Below, one piece after another: positions 1 through 9,873 of a stretch of DNA of 64,000 nt. This stretch comes from Bacillota bacterium. Lineage in GTDB: Bacteria; Bacillota; Clostridia; Lachnospirales; Lachnospiraceae. The position numbers and the translations under genes were made by a program. The stretch's first letter is position 1. Every line of letters starts with the position of its first letter. The notes under the pieces are model-generated. The model searched no databases and was not told the origin of the DNA. It saw only the letters and a list, made by a program, of their open reading frames with translations. The stretch is taken from the NCBI GenBank assembly GCA_023402845.1, contig JAEYFP010000005.1, positions 12,173-76,172 on the forward strand, read 5' to 3'.

Positions 1-821
1 TTAATTATGATGTGCTGGCAGTGACAGGTGCCTGCCTGATGCTGTCTAAAGAAAAATACTTTAAAGTTGGCGGCTTTAGTGATAGAATGGAAGTTAGTTA
101 TAATGATATTGACCTGTGCGTCAAATTATATGAGCAGGGATATTTTAATGTCGTGCGAAACGACTGTGTGCTCTATCACCATGAATCGCTTTCACGGGGA
201 GCGGATAAGCTTGACGATGGGAAGTATAAGAGGCTGGCGGCAGAGAGGACGCTGTTCTATGAACGGCATGCGTGGCTGATTGAGGAAAACGATCCCTTTT
301 ATAATAAAAATCTGATACCGGATACGCTCGATTTTGGGCCTGATGTGCAGGCAGAGCATGAGAAAAGAGATTATAAAAATCCGGTGATTACAAAAACTAA
401 ACTGTCAGGGAAACCGGATCAGCGGCTGCATTTTCATATGGAGGGTTTCAGCTTGGAAAGGGCTGTCGGCAAGGGCAGAGAGGACGCTTACCGTTTTGAG
501 GGCTGGGCGGTTCTTTTAAAGCAGGACAACGCAATGTATGAACGGCGGCTTTGTTTGCAGGAGAAAACGGTCTATGAAAGGAAGCAGTGCCTTGAGCTGC
601 CGGTCAGCCCCAAATATCGCGCAGATGTGGAGCAGGTATTTAAGGATGCGAAAAATGCACGGCTGGCAGGCTTCGTATGCCGGATTCCAGCCTCGGTCAT
701 CGGCGAGGGGCGTACCTATTCGCTTGGAATGCTGTTTATTTCAAAGCTTTGGGGTCGGAAATATGTGACGATAGGGGAGTATTATGTCTCAAGAGATGGA
801 TTATTCAGAGAAGAAATATGA
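1..821 (+). CDS. Glycosyltransferase family 2, C-terminal part (5' truncated by window)
   Basis: The frame is open from base 3 and has no start inside the window, so the N-terminal catalytic part lies upstream. A GTG at 12 is in frame, but the codons before it already match the family: the stretch reading VTGACLM, then KVGGF, then NDIDLC closely parallels VTGACMM, EVGG and NDVDYC in the next gene. These are the acceptor-side motifs of GT2 rhamnosyltransferase-like enzymes. About 150 C-terminal residues follow that I do not recognise. The protein probably adds a sugar to a lipid-linked surface glycan at the cytoplasmic membrane face. The gene overlaps the next by 38 bp, which suggests translational coupling. 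Confidence 0.85.
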   Translation, partial: NYDVLAVTGACLMLSKEKYFKVGGFSDRMEVSYNDIDLCVKLYEQGYFNVVRNDCVLYHHESLSRGADKLDDGKYKRLAAERTLFYERHAWLIEENDPFYNKNLIPDTLDFGPDVQAEHEKRDYKNPVITKTKLSGKPDQRLHFHMEGFSLERAVGKGREDAYRFEGWAVLLKQDNAMYERRLCLQEKTVYERKQCLELPVSPKYRADVEQVFKDAKNARLAGFVCRIPASVIGEGRTYSLGMLFISKLWGRKYVTIGEYYVSRDGLFREEI

Positions 822-2832
822 TTATTATAAAGAGCTTTACGAAAAGGAACTGGCAAAAAACGAAGAGCTGACGGAGGCCCTTGTTACTTGTGAGACACTG
901 AATGCCGATTTGACCTATAAGCTTGACAAAATCAGAAAGAGCAAACTTTGGCGGGCGATTTATCCGTTTCGTCTGGCCTGGAGCCATACCAAAAATTTTT
1001 TTATACGTATCAGACGGTATGGGAATTTTAAAAACCTGATGCGCAAGATCGAGAGCAAGCAGATTGAACGCAAAGCCTACAAAAGCTACGGCACACAGAG
1101 CATGCCCTCTCAGGAAGAGATTGAGAGGCAGCGGAATACGAAGTTTTCAAAAGAAATCAAATTCAGCATCCTTGTGCCGCTTTACAATACACCGGAGAAG
1201 TTTTTACGGGAAATGATCAGTTCCGTGCTGTCACAGACTTACCAAAACTGGGAGCTGTGTCTGGCTGACGGTTCCGACGGTGAACATGAAGAAGTCGGCA
1301 GGATTTGCCTCGAATTTGCACAGGGGGACGAAACAACTGCTAAAGAAGCGGGATTTGCCGGCGGCCGGATCAAATATGAAAAGCTTGAGAAAAACCTCGG
1401 TATTTCAGGAAATACAAATGCATGCTTTTCACTTGCGACCGGCGAGTATATTGGTCTGTTCGACCATGATGATCTGCTTCATCCCTGTGCACTGTTTGAA
1501 TATGCCAGGGTAATCTGCGAACGGGATGCAGATTATGTGTACTGCGATGAAACAACATTTCAGGGCGACAGTATTGACAATATGATTACACTGCATTTCA
1601 AACCGGATTTTGCGATTGATAATTTACGTGCGAATAATTACATCTGTCATTTTTCCGTATTTTCGGCAAAGCTGTTAAAGGACGGCGTACTGTTTCGCAG
1701 TGAATTTGACGGCAGTCAGGATCATGACATGATTCTGCGCTTGACGGCTGCTGCTGAGAAAATTGTGCATGTGCCGAAGATTTTATATTATTGGCGTTCT
1801 CATGCGGGAAGCGTTGCTTCGGATATTCATGCGAAGACGTATGCGATTGATGCCGCTAAGGGAGCGGTTGCCGCACATTTGACGGCATGCGGGTTTGAAC
1901 AATTTAAAATTGAAAGCTCGCGGGCATTTGAGACAATTTTTAGGATACGCTATCATTTGACAAATAAGCCGCTTGTTTCGATCCTGATACCAAATAAAGA
2001 TCATATCGCCGATTTGCGGCGCTGTATCGATTCGATCATGACAAAGACATCGTATGAAAATTATGAGATTATCGTGATTGAAAATAACAGCACACAGGCG
2101 GAGACGTTTTCGTACTATGAGACACTGAAAAAGCATCCGTCCATTCGCGTCGTGACATATGAGGGCGCATTCAACTACTCCCGTGTAAATAATTTCGGTG
2201 CGGACTTTGCGAAGGGGACGTATCTCGTCCTGCTGAACAATGACACCGAGGTCGTGACGCGCAGCTGGCTGGAAGAGCTTTTGATGTATGCGCAGCGAAG
2301 CGATGTCGGGGCTGTCGGCTGTATGCTCTATTATGCGGATTATTCGATCCAGCATGCGGGGATTGTGCTTGGGCTGGGTGCTCATAGGACTGCCGGACAT
2401 TCCCATTATAAAATGTCCAAGGATAATTTGGGGTATATGGGGCGGCTGTGTTATGCACAAAACGTATCGGCTGTGACCGGCGCCTGTATGATGACACGAA
2501 AGCGCTTATTTGACGAAGTCGGCGGGCTTTGTGAGGAATTTGCGGTGGCGCTGAATGATGTGGATTACTGTCTGCGGCTCAGGGAAAAGAATTATCTCAA
2601 TGTATTTACGCCGTTTGCGGAGCTGTTCCACTATGAATCGAAATCGAGAGGGCTTGACGTATCCGAGGAGGCGACAAAAGAGAATGCTGCCCGCTATGAT
2701 AAGGAAAGCGAGCTGTTCCGTAATAAATGGAAAGCCGTGCTGGATGCCGGTGATCCGTATTTCAACCCGAATTTTTCGCTCGATTACAGCAACTTTGTGC
2801 TGCGGGGAGATCCGAAGAGCATGGTAGACTGA
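784..2832 (+). CDS. Two-domain GT2 glycosyltransferase (rhamnan/surface polysaccharide type)
   Basis: 682 residues. An N-terminal charged, probably coiled-coil region (about 5-60) precedes two GT-A domains. The first begins near residue 127 with SILVPLYNTPE and has a FDHDDLLHP nucleotide-sugar/metal motif. The second begins near residue 398 with VSILIPNKDH and has LLNNDTEV and NDVDYC. Double GT2 proteins of this layout make repeating-unit polysaccharides, often containing rhamnose. The ATG at 784 follows GGGGAG and lies inside the end of the previous gene. The sugar and linkage cannot be read from sequence. Confidence 0.88.
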   Translation: MSQEMDYSEKKYDYYKELYEKELAKNEELTEALVTCETLNADLTYKLDKIRKSKLWRAIYPFRLAWSHTKNFFIRIRRYGNFKNLMRKIESKQIERKAYKSYGTQSMPSQEEIERQRNTKFSKEIKFSILVPLYNTPEKFLREMISSVLSQTYQNWELCLADGSDGEHEEVGRICLEFAQGDETTAKEAGFAGGRIKYEKLEKNLGISGNTNACFSLATGEYIGLFDHDDLLHPCALFEYARVICERDADYVYCDETTFQGDSIDNMITLHFKPDFAIDNLRANNYICHFSVFSAKLLKDGVLFRSEFDGSQDHDMILRLTAAAEKIVHVPKILYYWRSHAGSVASDIHAKTYAIDAAKGAVAAHLTACGFEQFKIESSRAFETIFRIRYHLTNKPLVSILIPNKDHIADLRRCIDSIMTKTSYENYEIIVIENNSTQAETFSYYETLKKHPSIRVVTYEGAFNYSRVNNFGADFAKGTYLVLLNNDTEVVTRSWLEELLMYAQRSDVGAVGCMLYYADYSIQHAGIVLGLGAHRTAGHSHYKMSKDNLGYMGRLCYAQNVSAVTGACMMTRKRLFDEVGGLCEEFAVALNDVDYCLRLREKNYLNVFTPFAELFHYESKSRGLDVSEEATKENAARYDKESELFRNKWKAVLDAGDPYFNPNFSLDYSNFVLRGDPKSMVD

Positions 2833-2866
2833 TATAGTATTGATAAAGTCAGAAGGAGGACTCACA

Positions 2867-4588
2867 ATGGATTACATGTCACAGTATAGGTTTTGGAGAG
2901 AGGACGATTATTTCGATGCAGGTACGAGGGAAGAACTTGCAAAGATAGAAGGAAATGAAGCGGAAATACAGGACCGTTTTTATAAGGAACTGGAATTTGG
3001 CACGGGCGGTCTGCGCGGCGTAATCGGTGCGGGAACAAATCGCATGAATCTCTATACGGTAAGGAAGGCGACACAGGGACTTGCCAATTATATCATCAAG
3101 CAGGGCGCGCAGGACAAGGGCGTCGCAATTGCCTATGATTCCCGTCACTTTTCACCGGAGTTTGCCGATGAAGCGGCACTTTGCCTGAATGCAAACGGTA
3201 TCAGGACATATCTGTTTTCTTCACTGCGGCCGACGCCGGAACTGTCGTTTGCGGTGAGAAGGCTTAACTGCACGGCGGGTATTGTTGTGACCGCAAGCCA
3301 TAACCCGCCGGAATATAACGGCTACAAAGTGTATTGGGACGACGGCGCGCAAATTACGGCACCTAAGGATACCGACATCATCAACGAAGTGAAGAACGTG
3401 ACGGATTACCATGATGTAAAGACTGTCGGAAAAGAACAGGCAATCGCGGACAGACTTTACTATATTATCGGTACTGAAATTGACGACGCCTATATCGGGG
3501 AATTAAAGAAGCAGATTATTCATCCGGAGATCATCAAGGCAGTGGCAAATGATATCAGGATTGTCTATACACCTCTGCATGGCACGGGCAATCTGCCTGT
3601 CAGGAGAATTCTTTCAGAGCTTGGTTTTCGGCATGTCTATGTTGTACCCCAGCAGGAACTGCCGGATCCTGAATTTACAACGCTGGAGTATCCGAATCCG
3701 GAGGATCCGAAGGCATTTACGCTGGCGCTTGAGCTGGCTAAGGAAAAGGATGCGGATATTGTGCTTGCAACCGATCCAGATGCGGATCGCCTCGGCATTT
3801 ATGCAAAGGATGCAAAGACAGGAGAGTATGTTTCGTTTACGGGCAATATGTCCGGCATGCTGATCGCCGAGTATATTCTGCGCGAAAAGAAAGCGACGGG
3901 TATACTGCCTGACAATGGCGCGCTTGTCAAGACAATTGTCACAACAAATCTTGCAGACGAGCTGACAAGGGCCTATGATGTGAAGCTGATTGAGGTGCTG
4001 ACAGGATTTAAGTATATCGGAGAACAGATCAAGCTGTTTGAAAAGAACCATACCTATGAATATTTGTTCGGTCTTGAAGAAAGCTACGGATGTCTGGCAG
4101 GTACTCATGCGAGAGATAAAGATGCGGTTGTGGCAGTGATGTGTCTGTGCGAGGTGGCTGCATTCTGCAAGTATCAGGGTATTACCGTTTGGGATCAGAT
4201 GCTGCGTATTTACGAGCAGTATGGCTACTATATGGAAGGGATGCACACGATCACGCTCAAAGGAATGGAAGGTGCACAGCAGATTCAAACGATCATGGAC
4301 AAGCTTCGAAAAAATCCGCCGAGAGCTTTTGGCAGTTTAAAGGTACTCAAATTCCGGGATTACAGCGTCGATGAAATGATCGATATGGAAACCGGAGAAA
4401 AGACAGCGACCGGACTTCCGCACTCAAACGTTCTGTATTTTGATCTTGATAATCATTCCTGGTGCTGCGCAAGACCTTCCGGCACCGAACCGAAGATCAA
4501 ATTTTACATGGGAATCAAGGGCACGAGTCTTACGGACGCAAAGAATCGTCTGGAAGAACTGAAGCAGGCTGTGATTGCGGATATCTGA
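2867..4588 (+). CDS. Phospho-sugar mutase (phosphoglucomutase/phosphomannomutase family)
   Basis: 573 residues. Interconverts hexose 1- and 6-phosphates, probably glucose, to feed nucleotide-sugar synthesis. All four family signatures are present: phosphoserine loop TASHNPP (serine near 144), metal loop DPDADRLG (near 303), sugar loop GLEESYG, and phosphate loop RPSGTEPK (near 536). The length fits the long PgcA-type alpha-PGMs of Firmicutes. I chose the ATG at 2867 because AGGAGG precedes it at good spacing; an in-frame TTG at 2840 would place that site inside the gene. It sits within the glycosyltransferase run, as expected of a precursor enzyme. Confidence 0.93.
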   Translation: MDYMSQYRFWREDDYFDAGTREELAKIEGNEAEIQDRFYKELEFGTGGLRGVIGAGTNRMNLYTVRKATQGLANYIIKQGAQDKGVAIAYDSRHFSPEFADEAALCLNANGIRTYLFSSLRPTPELSFAVRRLNCTAGIVVTASHNPPEYNGYKVYWDDGAQITAPKDTDIINEVKNVTDYHDVKTVGKEQAIADRLYYIIGTEIDDAYIGELKKQIIHPEIIKAVANDIRIVYTPLHGTGNLPVRRILSELGFRHVYVVPQQELPDPEFTTLEYPNPEDPKAFTLALELAKEKDADIVLATDPDADRLGIYAKDAKTGEYVSFTGNMSGMLIAEYILREKKATGILPDNGALVKTIVTTNLADELTRAYDVKLIEVLTGFKYIGEQIKLFEKNHTYEYLFGLEESYGCLAGTHARDKDAVVAVMCLCEVAAFCKYQGITVWDQMLRIYEQYGYYMEGMHTITLKGMEGAQQIQTIMDKLRKNPPRAFGSLKVLKFRDYSVDEMIDMETGEKTATGLPHSNVLYFDLDNHSWCCARPSGTEPKIKFYMGIKGTSLTDAKNRLEELKQAVIADI

Positions 4589-4633
4589 GAGCAATCGTTG
4601 GAATAATAGGATGGAACATGGTAAATTGATAAG

Positions 4634-5800
4634 ATGAACAGATTAGTGGAACGCGTATGGGAAAATAAAAAGCTGCGTATGGCAATCCTTGCCGTGACTG
4701 CTCTGCTGGCGGTTATTTCCGTTGTGCAGGGCTGCCGGAATGCGGCAGCCTTCAGTCAGGATTTTCAATGGGATGCCGCAAAGGTGTTTACACTTAAGAT
4801 CAATCCCTACAGGGAATCGCTTTCACCATCCGGGATACTTGACAGGTATGGTTATGAGGAATATTTTAAGCAGATGGAGGCAAACCAGTTTCCGTCGCTC
4901 TTAATGCTTTTGATTCCATATACGCTTTTACCGCCCCTTGCGGCGCGTTATGCATGGCTGGCGTCCAACCTGCTGTTTACGGCTGGTATTATCTGGTTAT
5001 TAAAAAAAACGTTTTTAAAGGGAATGGGGCAGGAAGCGTTTACATTACTGATGCTTTTGATGCTCGCGGGGACACCATACCGGAATCAGCTTGGTGTCGG
5101 GCAGCATACGCTCTTTGCATTTTTCTTTTTTCTGCTTGCGGTTTATTTTTCGGAAAAGGAGAACGGGGAGCTCCCGATGGTGCTAAGTCTCGTTATCTGT
5201 TACTTTAAATATACACTGACGGTTCCGCTTGCATTATACTTTGTCTACAAAAGAAGATTTAAGGAGCTTGCGATTTCTGTGCTCGTTCATGTCGGACTTA
5301 CATTTGCTGCTGCGTGGTGGCTGGATGCGACGTTTTTTGATATGCTTCTGGAACCGCTGAAGGTATCATCGGCATTAGCTGCACAAGGGGGACTTGATTT
5401 TGGGGCGTTGTTTTCCGGCTCTGACCTTTCGCTTGTACTGGCGGGCATTGTCATGCTGCTGCTGTTTAGTATGATGCTTTTATTTTCTCAGGGAAATGAC
5501 GGTCTTGCCGTCGGAATTCTGACACTTTGGTCGATGATCGTGACCTACCACAGGACTTATGACTTTTTTGTGCTTGTGCTCGTTGCGGCTCTGTTTTATG
5601 AAAAAGAACGGGCGGCACATATAAAGGCGGTCTATGCCGTCGTGCTGCTTGCGGTATTTTTTGTCTTGCGCATATTCAGTGAGTCTGCCGGCTCAAAGAT
5701 CTGTGTAGGAACGCTGTATTATTTGTTTACGATAGGAATCACAGTGCTTGGTCTGGTTACGATCTTTAAAGAAAGCAAAGAGGAAAAGAAAAATGGGTGA
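4634..5800 (+). CDS. Polytopic membrane protein, GT87-like (DUF2029) mannosyltransferase candidate
   Basis: 388 residues with about nine or ten hydrophobic segments. An N-terminal anchor is followed by an extracytoplasmic loop containing DFQWD and NPY. This layout, with acidic residues in the first loop, resembles GT-C glycosyltransferases of family GT87 that use polyprenyl-phosphate sugars. The next gene is a polyprenyl-phosphate glycosyltransferase that could make that donor, and the 3' end overlaps it by 8 bp. The GT-C assignment is by layout only; it could be another membrane glycan enzyme. Confidence 0.62.
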   Translation: MNRLVERVWENKKLRMAILAVTALLAVISVVQGCRNAAAFSQDFQWDAAKVFTLKINPYRESLSPSGILDRYGYEEYFKQMEANQFPSLLMLLIPYTLLPPLAARYAWLASNLLFTAGIIWLLKKTFLKGMGQEAFTLLMLLMLAGTPYRNQLGVGQHTLFAFFFFLLAVYFSEKENGELPMVLSLVICYFKYTLTVPLALYFVYKRRFKELAISVLVHVGLTFAAAWWLDATFFDMLLEPLKVSSALAAQGGLDFGALFSGSDLSLVLAGIVMLLLFSMMLLFSQGNDGLAVGILTLWSMIVTYHRTYDFFVLVLVAALFYEKERAAHIKAVYAVVLLAVFFVLRIFSESAGSKICVGTLYYLFTIGITVLGLVTIFKESKEEKKNG

Positions 5801-6515
5801 TTGCCTGTATATCGTCATACCGGCTTATAATGAAGAGGAAACGATCCGTCAAGTCGTGGATGACTGGTATCCGGTCATTGAGAAGGCAGGAGCAGAAAGC
5901 AGGCTTGTGATTATCAATGACGGGAGCAGGGACAGCACGTATGAGGTGCTTTGTGAGTGCGCAAAAACACGCCCCGGTTTAGTTCCGATGACGAAGGAAA
6001 ACAGCGGGCACGGCTCGACACTGCTGTATGGTTATCAGTATGCACTGCTGCACGGTGCGGATTATGTGTTTCAGACCGATTCAGACGGTCAGACACTGCC
6101 GGGTGAATTTGCGGTATTCTGGGAACAAAGGGAGCAGTACGATATGCTGATCGGCTGTCGAAACAAGCGGGAGGACGGTTTTTCCCGCATTGTTGTGACA
6201 AAGGTGCTCAAATTAGTAATTAAGCTGTGCTTCAAGGTGTCAGTCAAGGATGCAAATACGCCGTTTCGGCTGATGAGGGCGCAGACGCTGAAAGCAGAGA
6301 TCACTTATGTCCCGAAGGATTTCTTTTTATCAAATGTTCTTTTAACCGTACTGTTTACAAAGCACGGCAGGCGTATTCTTTATATTCCGATCACATTCCG
6401 TCCGAGGCAGGGCGGCAAGAATTCTATCAATTTACCGCGGATTTTCAAGATCGGGAGGCAGTCCTTAAGCGATTTTCGTAAATTGAATAAAAAAATAGAG
6501 AGAGACAAAAAATAG
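5793..6515 (+). CDS. GT2 polyprenyl-phosphate glycosyltransferase (DPM1/GtrB-like)
   Basis: 240 residues in a single GT-A domain: VIPAYNEEETI near the N-terminus, VIINDGSRDST, then QTDSDGQT as the DxD region. No membrane anchor is seen, so it resembles soluble dolichol-phosphate-mannose-type synthases that load a sugar onto undecaprenyl phosphate. The ATG at 5793 follows AGAGGAAAAG; earlier in-frame starts lie deep inside the upstream gene. The partner GtrA-like protein is encoded next, a common pairing for lipid-linked sugar donors. Confidence 0.85.
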   Translation: MGDCLYIVIPAYNEEETIRQVVDDWYPVIEKAGAESRLVIINDGSRDSTYEVLCECAKTRPGLVPMTKENSGHGSTLLYGYQYALLHGADYVFQTDSDGQTLPGEFAVFWEQREQYDMLIGCRNKREDGFSRIVVTKVLKLVIKLCFKVSVKDANTPFRLMRAQTLKAEITYVPKDFFLSNVLLTVLFTKHGRRILYIPITFRPRQGGKNSINLPRIFKIGRQSLSDFRKLNKKIERDKK

Positions 6516-6530
6516 AAAGAAGATTGGCAA

Positions 6531-7082
6531 ATGACAAGGATAGACAAGAAAAGAAAACTGGTAAAACAGATATTAAAGTTCGGAGTTGTGGGCGGAATTG
6601 CGTTTTTAATTGATTTTATCGTGTATTCCACCGTACTGAATCTGATCGACTGGGAGTATGGCTATCTTCTGGCGGGTGTGGCGGGCTTTACGATCTCACT
6701 GATTTTTAATTATCTTGCAAGTATGGCGTTTGTGTTCGTACGCAGGGATGGTGCCGACAAAAGAAGGGAATTTATTATTTTCCTCGTTTTGAGTCTGTTT
6801 GGGCTTGGCATCAATACGGTTGTGCTCTGGATTTGTATCGATATTGCCTATAACAACTGGCTATGGCTGCAGGCTGTGATGGAGAGCTTCAATGGTTTCC
6901 TCCACGGCATAGGATTTACGTTTGTGGAGAACGCGCGGGAGCTGGCTGCCTATTTTGCCAAGGTTATAGCAACAGGAATCGTTATGGTTTATAATTTTAT
7001 CAGCAGAAAGCTGACGTTGGAAAAGAAGGATGATGAAGGTGAAGAAAACGGATCAGAAATGCAAAATGCAGAAACCACTTAG
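6531..7082 (+). CDS. GtrA family membrane protein
   Basis: 183 residues with four predicted membrane helices. The first helix, LKFGVVGGIAFLIDFIVYS, is the typical GtrA opening. Family members are thought to help translocate polyprenyl-phosphate sugars across the membrane. There is an insertion of about 35 residues between helices 3 and 4 (region of WLQAVMESFNGF). The 3' end overlaps the next gene by 53 bp, unusually long for this locus and possibly a coupling device. Confidence 0.85.
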   Translation: MTRIDKKRKLVKQILKFGVVGGIAFLIDFIVYSTVLNLIDWEYGYLLAGVAGFTISLIFNYLASMAFVFVRRDGADKRREFIIFLVLSLFGLGINTVVLWICIDIAYNNWLWLQAVMESFNGFLHGIGFTFVENARELAAYFAKVIATGIVMVYNFISRKLTLEKKDDEGEENGSEMQNAETT

Positions 7083-8241
7083 ACAAAGGATGATCGGACT
7101 TCTTGCAGCCGCGCTGCTGCTTGGAGGCTTGTATGGCTGCGGCCGGGCGCAGGAAGCGCAGGAGGAAAATCAGTCGGAAAATTCGATCGTAACGGTTGAG
7201 CCGGAGACCGCGGCCGAGGAAGCGGTTTCGGAAAATACAGTATCGGGCGATGTGGTATCCTATTCCGCAATCCCGGTTGAGGAGGTTGCACCTTCGGTTT
7301 CCATCAATGTCGTTGCGGAGGAATCGGTATCTTCGAATGAGGTTGTGGTAAAAACTGAGGACGGGAAGGTTGTCGTGGATCTTGTGATCTTTATGGGACA
7401 GAGCAATATGTCCGGCTGTGGCGGTGATGCTGCCTATGCGCCGAAGGTGCCGGCGGGACATGGCTATGAATTCCGTGCGATTTCCGATCCGACAAGGCTT
7501 TATCCGATTACCGAGCCGTTCGGCTCTAATGAAAACAATATCAACGGCATCATGGATTTGCCGGGTGCGAAACGCGGTTCTCTCATATCGTCGTTTGCCA
7601 ACACGTATTATGCAGAGACGGGAGTGCCGATTGTAGCGGTATCGGCTTCTGCGGGCGGAACGGACACAGCTTACTGGCTGAGTTCATCTGTGACGAGCGA
7701 TTTCAAGGAGCGCCAGGCGCGTGCACAGGTTTGGCTTGAGAGCAATGACTACTATATCCGCAGGCAGTATGTTATCTGGCTGCAGGGCGAATCGGATGCG
7801 GCAGACGGAATTACGTCGGAAAAATATAATGAAAATATGGACAATATTATTCGCCCGCTGTTTATCGGCGGTGTGCAGAAGGTGTTTATGATTACGCCGG
7901 GACGCACGATTACACGTAATCAATATTTTAATGATATTATCAATGCACAGCTTGAGATGTGCAAGACGAGTGGCTATTATGCGCTCGCCACGACGGTGCT
8001 GAATGGCATCAGTACGGAATATATGGTAGATGAATGGCATTACAATCAATCGGCACTGAATCTCGTCGGCTCTGAAGCGGCAAAGAGCGCAGCTTATTAT
8101 ACAAATAACCAGAAGGAAATGTGCCTTTACGATTATAAAAACCAGACGACGTTCATTCCGGGCGGATTTGACTATCCGGAGGATACGGTGGTGGAACCGG
8201 TTGACTTAAACAACAGCGGCATCTTGGAAAAGCTGCAGTAG
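7030..8241 (+). CDS. Secreted lipoprotein, sialate O-acetylesterase-like SGNH hydrolase
   Basis: 403 residues. A lipoprotein signal (LLAAALLLGGLYGC) puts the lipidated cysteine near residue 37. A Ser/Val/Glu-rich linker of about 80 residues follows, then an SGNH esterase domain of the DUF303/CE6 type. Its motifs are FMGQSNMSGCG (nucleophile Ser), GGTDTAYW, WLQGESDA and DEWHYN (Asp/His block). It would remove ester groups, probably acetyl, from extracellular glycan. Its place inside a glycan-assembly operon suggests the substrate is the locus's own product. Start: ATG 7030 behind AAGAAGG; the ATG at 7066 is a shorter option. Confidence 0.82.
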   Translation: MMKVKKTDQKCKMQKPLRQRMIGLLAAALLLGGLYGCGRAQEAQEENQSENSIVTVEPETAAEEAVSENTVSGDVVSYSAIPVEEVAPSVSINVVAEESVSSNEVVVKTEDGKVVVDLVIFMGQSNMSGCGGDAAYAPKVPAGHGYEFRAISDPTRLYPITEPFGSNENNINGIMDLPGAKRGSLISSFANTYYAETGVPIVAVSASAGGTDTAYWLSSSVTSDFKERQARAQVWLESNDYYIRRQYVIWLQGESDAADGITSEKYNENMDNIIRPLFIGGVQKVFMITPGRTITRNQYFNDIINAQLEMCKTSGYYALATTVLNGISTEYMVDEWHYNQSALNLVGSEAAKSAAYYTNNQKEMCLYDYKNQTTFIPGGFDYPEDTVVEPVDLNNSGILEKLQ

Positions 8242-8298
8242 GCAGCTTGCGGAACAACGGCGCCGCAGACATTTTTTAATCTGGACAGGAGAGATACG

Positions 8299-9081
8299 AT
8301 GAAGGATAGGATACTGCTTTTTATACCGGCATATAATTGCCAGAAACAGATCATCAGAGTGCTCGGACAGCTTGATTCGGATATGATGCACTATATTACC
8401 GAGGTTATCGTTGTGAACAACCGAAGCACGGATGATACGGAGCTTGTTGTGAAGGGCTTTATTGAACGGCATCCGGACGTTCCGGTAAAGCTTCTTAGAA
8501 ATAAGGAGAATTACGGACTGGGAGGCTCCCATAAGGTCGCTTTTTCCTATGCGAAGGACCGGGGTTTTGATTATGTCATCGTCCTGCATGGAGATGATCA
8601 GGGGCGGCTGGAGGATTTTCTCCCGGTGTTAAGGACCCGTTACTATGCGAAGCATGACTGTGTGCTCGGCGCACGTTTTATGAGAGGTTCAAAACTTGAA
8701 GGCTATTCGGCATTTCGAACTTTCGGGAATTTTGTTTATGATTTTTTGTTTGCGGCCGTTGTCAGAAAGCGAATCTTTGATCTCGGCTCGGGATTGAATA
8801 TGTACAGTGTCAATATGCTGAAAAACGAATATTATAAAAAATTTCCCGACAACTTGATGTTCAATTACTGCATGATTCTCGCAAGTGAGTACTACAGGCA
8901 GGATATTCACTTTTTCCCTGTTTCGTGGCGCGAGGAGGATCAGGTATCCAATGTGAAAATGGTCGATCAGGCCGTTACCGTATTGAAAATGCTGGCTGAT
9001 TATTACAGGGATCCGGCAGTGATCAATAACGACTACAGAGAAAAAGAAATAGAAACCTATGAGGCAGATATAATCGCATGA
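8299..9081 (+). CDS. GT2 glycosyltransferase (polyprenyl-phosphate type)
   Basis: 260 residues. GT-A fold with LFIPAYNCQKQI at the start, VVNNRSTDDTE, and LHGDDQGRLED as the metal-binding segment. It resembles dolichyl-phosphate mannosyltransferase-like proteins more than polymerising GT2s and has no C-terminal membrane helix. A good ribosome site (ACAGGAGAG) precedes ATG 8299. The stop overlaps the next start in an ATGA arrangement, so the two products are probably made in step and may work together on a lipid-linked intermediate. Confidence 0.83.
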   Translation: MKDRILLFIPAYNCQKQIIRVLGQLDSDMMHYITEVIVVNNRSTDDTELVVKGFIERHPDVPVKLLRNKENYGLGGSHKVAFSYAKDRGFDYVIVLHGDDQGRLEDFLPVLRTRYYAKHDCVLGARFMRGSKLEGYSAFRTFGNFVYDFLFAAVVRKRIFDLGSGLNMYSVNMLKNEYYKKFPDNLMFNYCMILASEYYRQDIHFFPVSWREEDQVSNVKMVDQAVTVLKMLADYYRDPAVINNDYREKEIETYEADIIA

Positions 9082-9845
9082 GAATGAATGGAATTTGGAT
9101 GATACCGCTGCTGCTTGCCGGCTTTCTTGCGGTCCATCTTGTAAAGATGATGCGGCTGTACCTGGTGCTGCTCGAACAGAAAATAGAATTCAAACGGTTT
9201 GTGTCCGCGTATTTGCGGACAACGCTGTTGAATCTGCTCATCCCGTTTAAGCTCGGGGAGCTATACCGTGTTTACACCTTTTCCAGAATGACAGAAAGTG
9301 TGCAAATCGGTTTGTTCAGTGTAGTTGTGGACCGCTTTTTTGATACGATGGCACTCGTCCTCATTTTATTGCCGTTCCAGCTGCTTGTCTCAGGGCATCT
9401 CACACTGCCTGCATTGTTTCTTGCATTGTTTGTTATTGTGATTTTGTTTATATTTTGGATATTTCCATCGGTTTACGGATATCTGAACAACTATATTATT
9501 ACAAGCCGCAGCTCCAAACGTTCACTCGCCGTGCTGCGGGGGCTGGATGTGTTAAAGCGCGGCTATGACTATGTGAAAGAACTTGTTTCGGGAAGGTATG
9601 CACTGATGCTTCTGCTGTCATTTTGCGCATGGCTGTCGGAGAGCGCCGTTCTGTACGGTGTTGCGGGCCTTTATGGGATTCCGTTTACGACGGCGACATT
9701 TTCGGATTATATTTCTTCCATTCTTTCTGCGACTCATCATTCGCTTATGCGTATTTATACGTTTTGGAGCATTGTGCTGATATCAGCCTTTACGCTGGCG
9801 TCGCTCATTGCCCTGCTGTCTGCGCGGGCCAGAGGCAGAAAATGA
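9078..9845 (+). CDS. Integral membrane protein, LPG-synthase/flippase-like TM domain family
   Basis: 255 residues with six or seven hydrophobic helices. The segment LRTTLLNLLIPFKLGELYRV and the following VVDRFFDTMAL match the signature regions of the lysylphosphatidylglycerol synthetase/AglD (UPF0104) family, whose members often sit in glycan loci next to a GT2. The function there is unsettled; a lipid-sugar handling role is inferred from the ATGA overlap with the preceding glycosyltransferase. It is about 50 residues shorter than many relatives. Confidence 0.68.
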   Translation: MRMNGIWMIPLLLAGFLAVHLVKMMRLYLVLLEQKIEFKRFVSAYLRTTLLNLLIPFKLGELYRVYTFSRMTESVQIGLFSVVVDRFFDTMALVLILLPFQLLVSGHLTLPALFLALFVIVILFIFWIFPSVYGYLNNYIITSRSSKRSLAVLRGLDVLKRGYDYVKELVSGRYALMLLLSFCAWLSESAVLYGVAGLYGIPFTTATFSDYISSILSATHHSLMRIYTFWSIVLISAFTLASLIALLSARARGRK

Positions 9846-9873
9846 GTCATAGTTTAATTTTGGGGAGCAGATC

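Noticed and set aside
1783..2460. 225-codon open frame on the minus strand
   Set aside because: Shadow of the two-domain glycosyltransferase; no ribosome site and an implausible Arg/Ile/His-rich composition.
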